64,000 nucleotides of DNA from Owenia fusiformis (lineage: Eukaryota > Annelida > Polychaeta > Sabellida > Oweniidae), in NCBI GenBank assembly GCA_903813345.2, contig CAIIXF020000002.1:9261555-9325554 (forward strand). The letters are read 5' to 3'. Below are positions 60,451 to 64,000 of the stretch, one piece after another (the stretch's first letter is position 1; each line of letters begins with the position of its first letter). A program made the position numbers and the translations under genes. Under the pieces are notes generated by a model. That model was not told the origin of the DNA and ran no database searches. It saw nothing but the letters and a program-made list of their open reading frames with translations.

Positions 60451-61340
60451 TAAGTACTATGTTTTTAAGTTCTTGAATTACATTAAAGTATTCCAGAAAT
60501 ACTCCATACTCCCTAACATTATTCAATTAAAGATTCCAAATTTTCAAAATACAACATAGGATTTATTTTTTACCATAGACAAAATGAATTAATGGCACCT
60601 TAAGATACACCAGACCAGACAGTAACTGGTATTTAGGTAACTTTCTCAAGCCAAGTCTCACAACGTCAATCGAAGTTTTGAATATTTCATTCGTCCTTTG
60701 TACTTTTTGTGTCACCCTGTATATTATCATTAATTGCTTAAAATGTACTTCAAATATTATGTAATTGATACTTCATGGCGCTTTAAATATGTATCAGAAT
60801 GTAAATCAAATAAAGATATTGGAATAAATATTCCAACAAATTGATTTCTACGTTCAACTATCACTCTATCTGTGACTATGCTTTTATATTTAAACTATAA
60901 ATCTACCTGTCCTTTGTTGAAACTGATTATGTGTAGTTTCACTTCCGATTTAAATAATTTTCCACGTAGGTTATCAACTTTGTTCATTTCAATTTTATTA
61001 ATTATAAGTTAAAATAGCAATCTATTTATTTGTAATCACATATTGCGTATCAGTTTTAGAGATACTGGCGGATATCAAAATGGATTTATTTTATTTTGCT
61101 TTTTTGTAACAATCTATTGAATTTGCAGTTGATTCTTAGAAAATGCAGGATACGTGAATCATTCTAAATCCATTTAATATTTGTGATTTCATTTTCCTTT
61201 TTAAATGTAGTAAATGCTAACTGATTCATTTAATAATTTTGATAAGGTTTCCGCGATTTGGTTCTAATTAAAAATTATTCCACAAAAACAAACCCTAATT
61301 TAAATAGTTCTATGTAAGTTCATCTCTCTGGTTAATATAT
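60451..61340. other. AT-rich, nothing recognised
   Basis: A CACCCTGTATA motif at 60713-60723 may be the remains of a mariner-type end. No gene is seen. Confidence 0.35.
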
Positions 61341-61377
61341 CAGAAACAAGTCAAATTCTTTACTTCAGAGAATATTT

Positions 61378-61411
<34 letters not shown>

Positions 61412-61443
61412 TTCTCTGAAGTAAAGAATTTGACTTGTTTCTG
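61341..61443. repeat. Perfect 33-bp inverted repeat around an A27 tract
   Basis: The arms 61341-61373 and 61411-61443 (outer end CAGAAACAAGTCAAATTCTT) are exact inverses, separated by about 37 bases with a run of 27 A. It could be a foldback element or an artefact of assembly around the homopolymer. Confidence 0.85.
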
Positions 61444-63226
61444 ACCTAATTTAAATGTTTATTCCAAAAGTTTTGATTTTATTTAGTTTACCTGAACATT
61501 GTACATAGGTTGATATGATATATGTGTACAATGGGAATATTAACGACCATGTTGTGCTCGGCATCTTATTAAAGTTGTACGGCATCCATTATAACAATTT
61601 TTCCAAAATCTATATTCTCCGCCCGGGATAATCCCTCAACCTTTTCCATCTTGTCACAACGGCCTTTTGTTATCTTACAAATTGTACGAAAATGTTTGAT
61701 ATCTTTTTGTTTTTCATTTACAGCTTCGTATGCACAATTTGAAGATCGGGAAACTGCATTTTGTTGTCGCTACATTCATCAATGTATCAGATTGTTTCTA
61801 AGTTTTAATTTCCGTTACTACAGTTATGTAGTTATCCTTTCTCATGTTACTTATGGTTATCACAAACAAATTATTTTCTCGCAGTTTTGTTTATATCTAA
61901 AAGGGATAGGCCTATAGGAAGAGCAATGAACTCATAATCCGCAATCATCTCTTTGGCTCTCTTATTCATAGGCTTATGTTATAGTGCAATGAAAATAATG
62001 TATAACAACAATGTGTTAGCTTGTTCGTTATCTATCCATCAACGTCCTTTCCACACTTTTGCTCTTGCTTCGATTGATTCTCAGCTCCGCGAAGCATTTA
62101 GCAGCAGACGACACTTCGTTTGGAGGATCGATTCCCAGAATCCTTTTTATCCGATGTCGACGGGTAATGGATATCTTGATCAAAGTTAATACTCAAAGAT
62201 TAGAGAGTTTCAAATAAATAATTCCTAAGGGCTGGCTGACATATAATTGAAAGACAAATTGTTTCACTTCTGATCATAAAAGAGATCGTAAAACACGATT
62301 GTCAACAAAATGTGAACAATTTTGACCATGCTATAAAAATCGTTGTATACGAACAGACTCTACCACATGGGGCAATAGGGGAGTTCCTGTGTTTCCAAAC
62401 CTAAGTAGAGGAGTGTGTATTCGTATTGTTTATCAAATGAAATTAATTACAACTGACATTGTTGTTCCTCATCTTCACCGTCTCAACCAAGGAGTATTGG
62501 CTCCTAGGATCGAAACTCGATAATTTCCAACAATGAAAACGTCGAATTGTCGTTATTTTCTGAAATTATAACCGACTATAAATTCAAAATAAACAGTTCA
62601 AACATTCGAACAAATATTTCGATCATTTCTTGTGGGTTTTGGAATTTTTCGTTAGGAAATAAGACCAAATTTCACGATTCAAATGTTGAAGTGAACAAAA
62701 TGACGGCTGTTTGAATTCGAATTTTGTATTACGACATGCCCATTTTTGGGACAGAATATCGATGTTGCACTCTGGGAGCCAATCCTCCTTGGTCTCAACT
62801 AAACGTTGTATCCACCGTGAGCTGCTATTTTATGGCATTGATTTTATGACATTGATAATGCACCATTGTAACTTATATGTGTAAATCTAAGTCGAGCAGA
62901 AAATAGTTTACGCAGTAGAAAGAGCAATCAGACAATTAAAGTATCATAGTCTTGCACTTTCACTGCATACAAAGTTACAAACCCTCTTTAATTACAATTT
63001 AAGGTAAATTGCTCGTGCTTCAGTTGTTAGTGAATATATCGTTTTTTAGGGATTTTCAAGAGTGGATTCACCTCTTAGAATTTGCACTAGTCATTCCTAA
63101 TACTAGATAAGCGATTGATTCCAGCTTTAGCATTTATAAGGAAAGAAAGTTTTTATCTAAGGTGCCAATTACAGGCCGTTTTTGATGAGATATTTTAAGA
63201 TTAATGAATGCAAATAAAACTCATAC
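61444..63226. other. No gene recognised; one dispersed repeat copy
   Basis: Segment 62610-62795 is a diverged copy of the 23759 family (GATCATTTCTTG ... GGGAGCCAATCCTCCTTG). Other frames here show no family resemblance. Confidence 0.4.
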
Positions 63227-63330
63227 CATAAACCAAAGAGGATGATTGGCAGCCATAATTTGATCAAACTCGATCTTCTGTCGTCTATCATGGAACAATT
63301 TGGTAATAATATTTCCCATTATGTTGAAGC
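63227..63330 (-). CDS. Possible orphan exon, unidentified protein
   Basis: A 104-base minus-strand segment lies between an acceptor (TTGTGATTGTGACAG) and a donor (ATG|GTATGA), open in one frame. It encodes about 34 residues: NIMGNIITKLFHDRRQKIEF then DQIMAANHPLWFM, with phases 1 and 0. The mix of hydrophobic and charged residues looks protein-like, but I do not recognise the family. Neighbouring exons would lie outside the window. Confidence 0.3.
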
Positions 63331-64000
63331 CTGTCACAATCACAACCAAAGAAGTTGAAATATAACAATAATAAATACTCGTACACTTAAGGTGTTTTAT
63401 TTTCAAGAATGTTGTCAGATCACAACAACGGCCCTTTATAGCTTGGCCTATAACTATAATGTCATTGGGGGATTGACAAGCTCTTACGTTGGAGAGTTAA
63501 ATTTTTATTAAATAAATAGATTACATATAAAAAAGACGGGGTTACAAATGGTGCTGGGAGTTTACTGATATTTTTCGAAAAAATCGGATAACGGGTTTAA
63601 ACTGGTCCGTCGACAATTCTTTCCGTCTCATTGGATTACATTGAGGGCGTCGTCCACATTACAATGGAAAATCCTGTTTCGTTTAGTGTTTTAGAAATCA
63701 AAAGCTTATTCTCTTCTATTCCTTGACAATACAGCTTTCGTTTGGTATAATCCAAAATCGAAGTACTATCATCTTTGCACCTACTCGAAAAACCGAACCA
63801 AGTAAAAACCGGACCCTGCGCAGATTGCAGATTGGGTCTAAATTAATGGGCCTAAAAAGGCGTTATTATTATTCACAGCATAGTTTTCATTTTCGTATCA
63901 ATATGTGCTTCTCATGGGCATATTCAATAATACAATCGGAAAAGGTGGATTTCATTCCCACTCTTTTGTAGTGTTTTCTCTCTTACAAGGTCTTATGCTC
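63331..64000. other. Right edge, nothing recognised
   Basis: AT-rich sequence without a gene or repeat that I can support. Confidence 0.3.

Noticed and set aside
61651-62189. Two plus-strand frames of 78-88 codons
   Set aside because: No domain, repeat or exon-border support; expected by chance in AT-rich DNA.

Overview
This is an AT-rich window from an animal nuclear genome. Genes are split by GT-AG introns, and the intergenic space is packed with inverted-repeat elements, minisatellites and a decayed LINE. The protein set (Mediator subunit, holocarboxylase synthetase, folate receptor, SLC46 carrier, ankyrin/SOCS protein, peritrophin-type mucin) and the dense MITE content suggest an aquatic invertebrate, perhaps a non-vertebrate deuterostome. 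I cannot fix the phylum from the sequence alone.

Layout: (1) 424-7447 (+): MED16, eight exons, with the N-terminus lying upstream of the window. (2) 10095-14698 (-): an ankyrin-repeat protein with coding minisatellites and a C-terminal SOCS box. Its exon is interrupted by a 1.47-kb terminal-inverted-repeat element (10702-12175). Removing the element and one copy of its 4-bp target duplication restores an open frame. (3) 18767-21547 (-): HLCS, the biotin-protein ligase, almost all in one 2.8-kb exon. (4) 21.6-33.2 kb: no gene recognised; satellites, foldback elements and a mariner-like MITE. (5) 33241-37244 (+): a four-exon folate receptor with signal peptide and a hydrophobic C-terminus typical of GPI anchoring. 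(6) 40708-43619 (-): an SLC46-family carrier, the family that includes the proton-coupled folate transporter, tail-to-tail with the folate receptor. (7) 48088-53229 (-): a transmembrane mucin with a chitin-binding (CBM14) module. (8) 54492-59154: a 4.66-kb inverted duplication carrying two decayed copies of a repeat-associated protein. (9) 59.7-60.5 kb: a dead LINE 3' end, then mostly featureless AT-rich DNA with one possible orphan exon at 63227-63330.

The most unusual signal is recurrent. At five of about fifteen splice donors that I can place (3250, 4285, 5499, 36327, 52462) the intron starts with tandem copies that include the exon-intron junction, or with a minisatellite whose units look like 5' splice sites. 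A further array with a repeated GTGAGTAAT motif lies just past the MED16 stop codon. Neighbouring vitamin-related genes (biotin ligase, folate receptor, SLC46 carrier) are also notable, but any functional link is inference.
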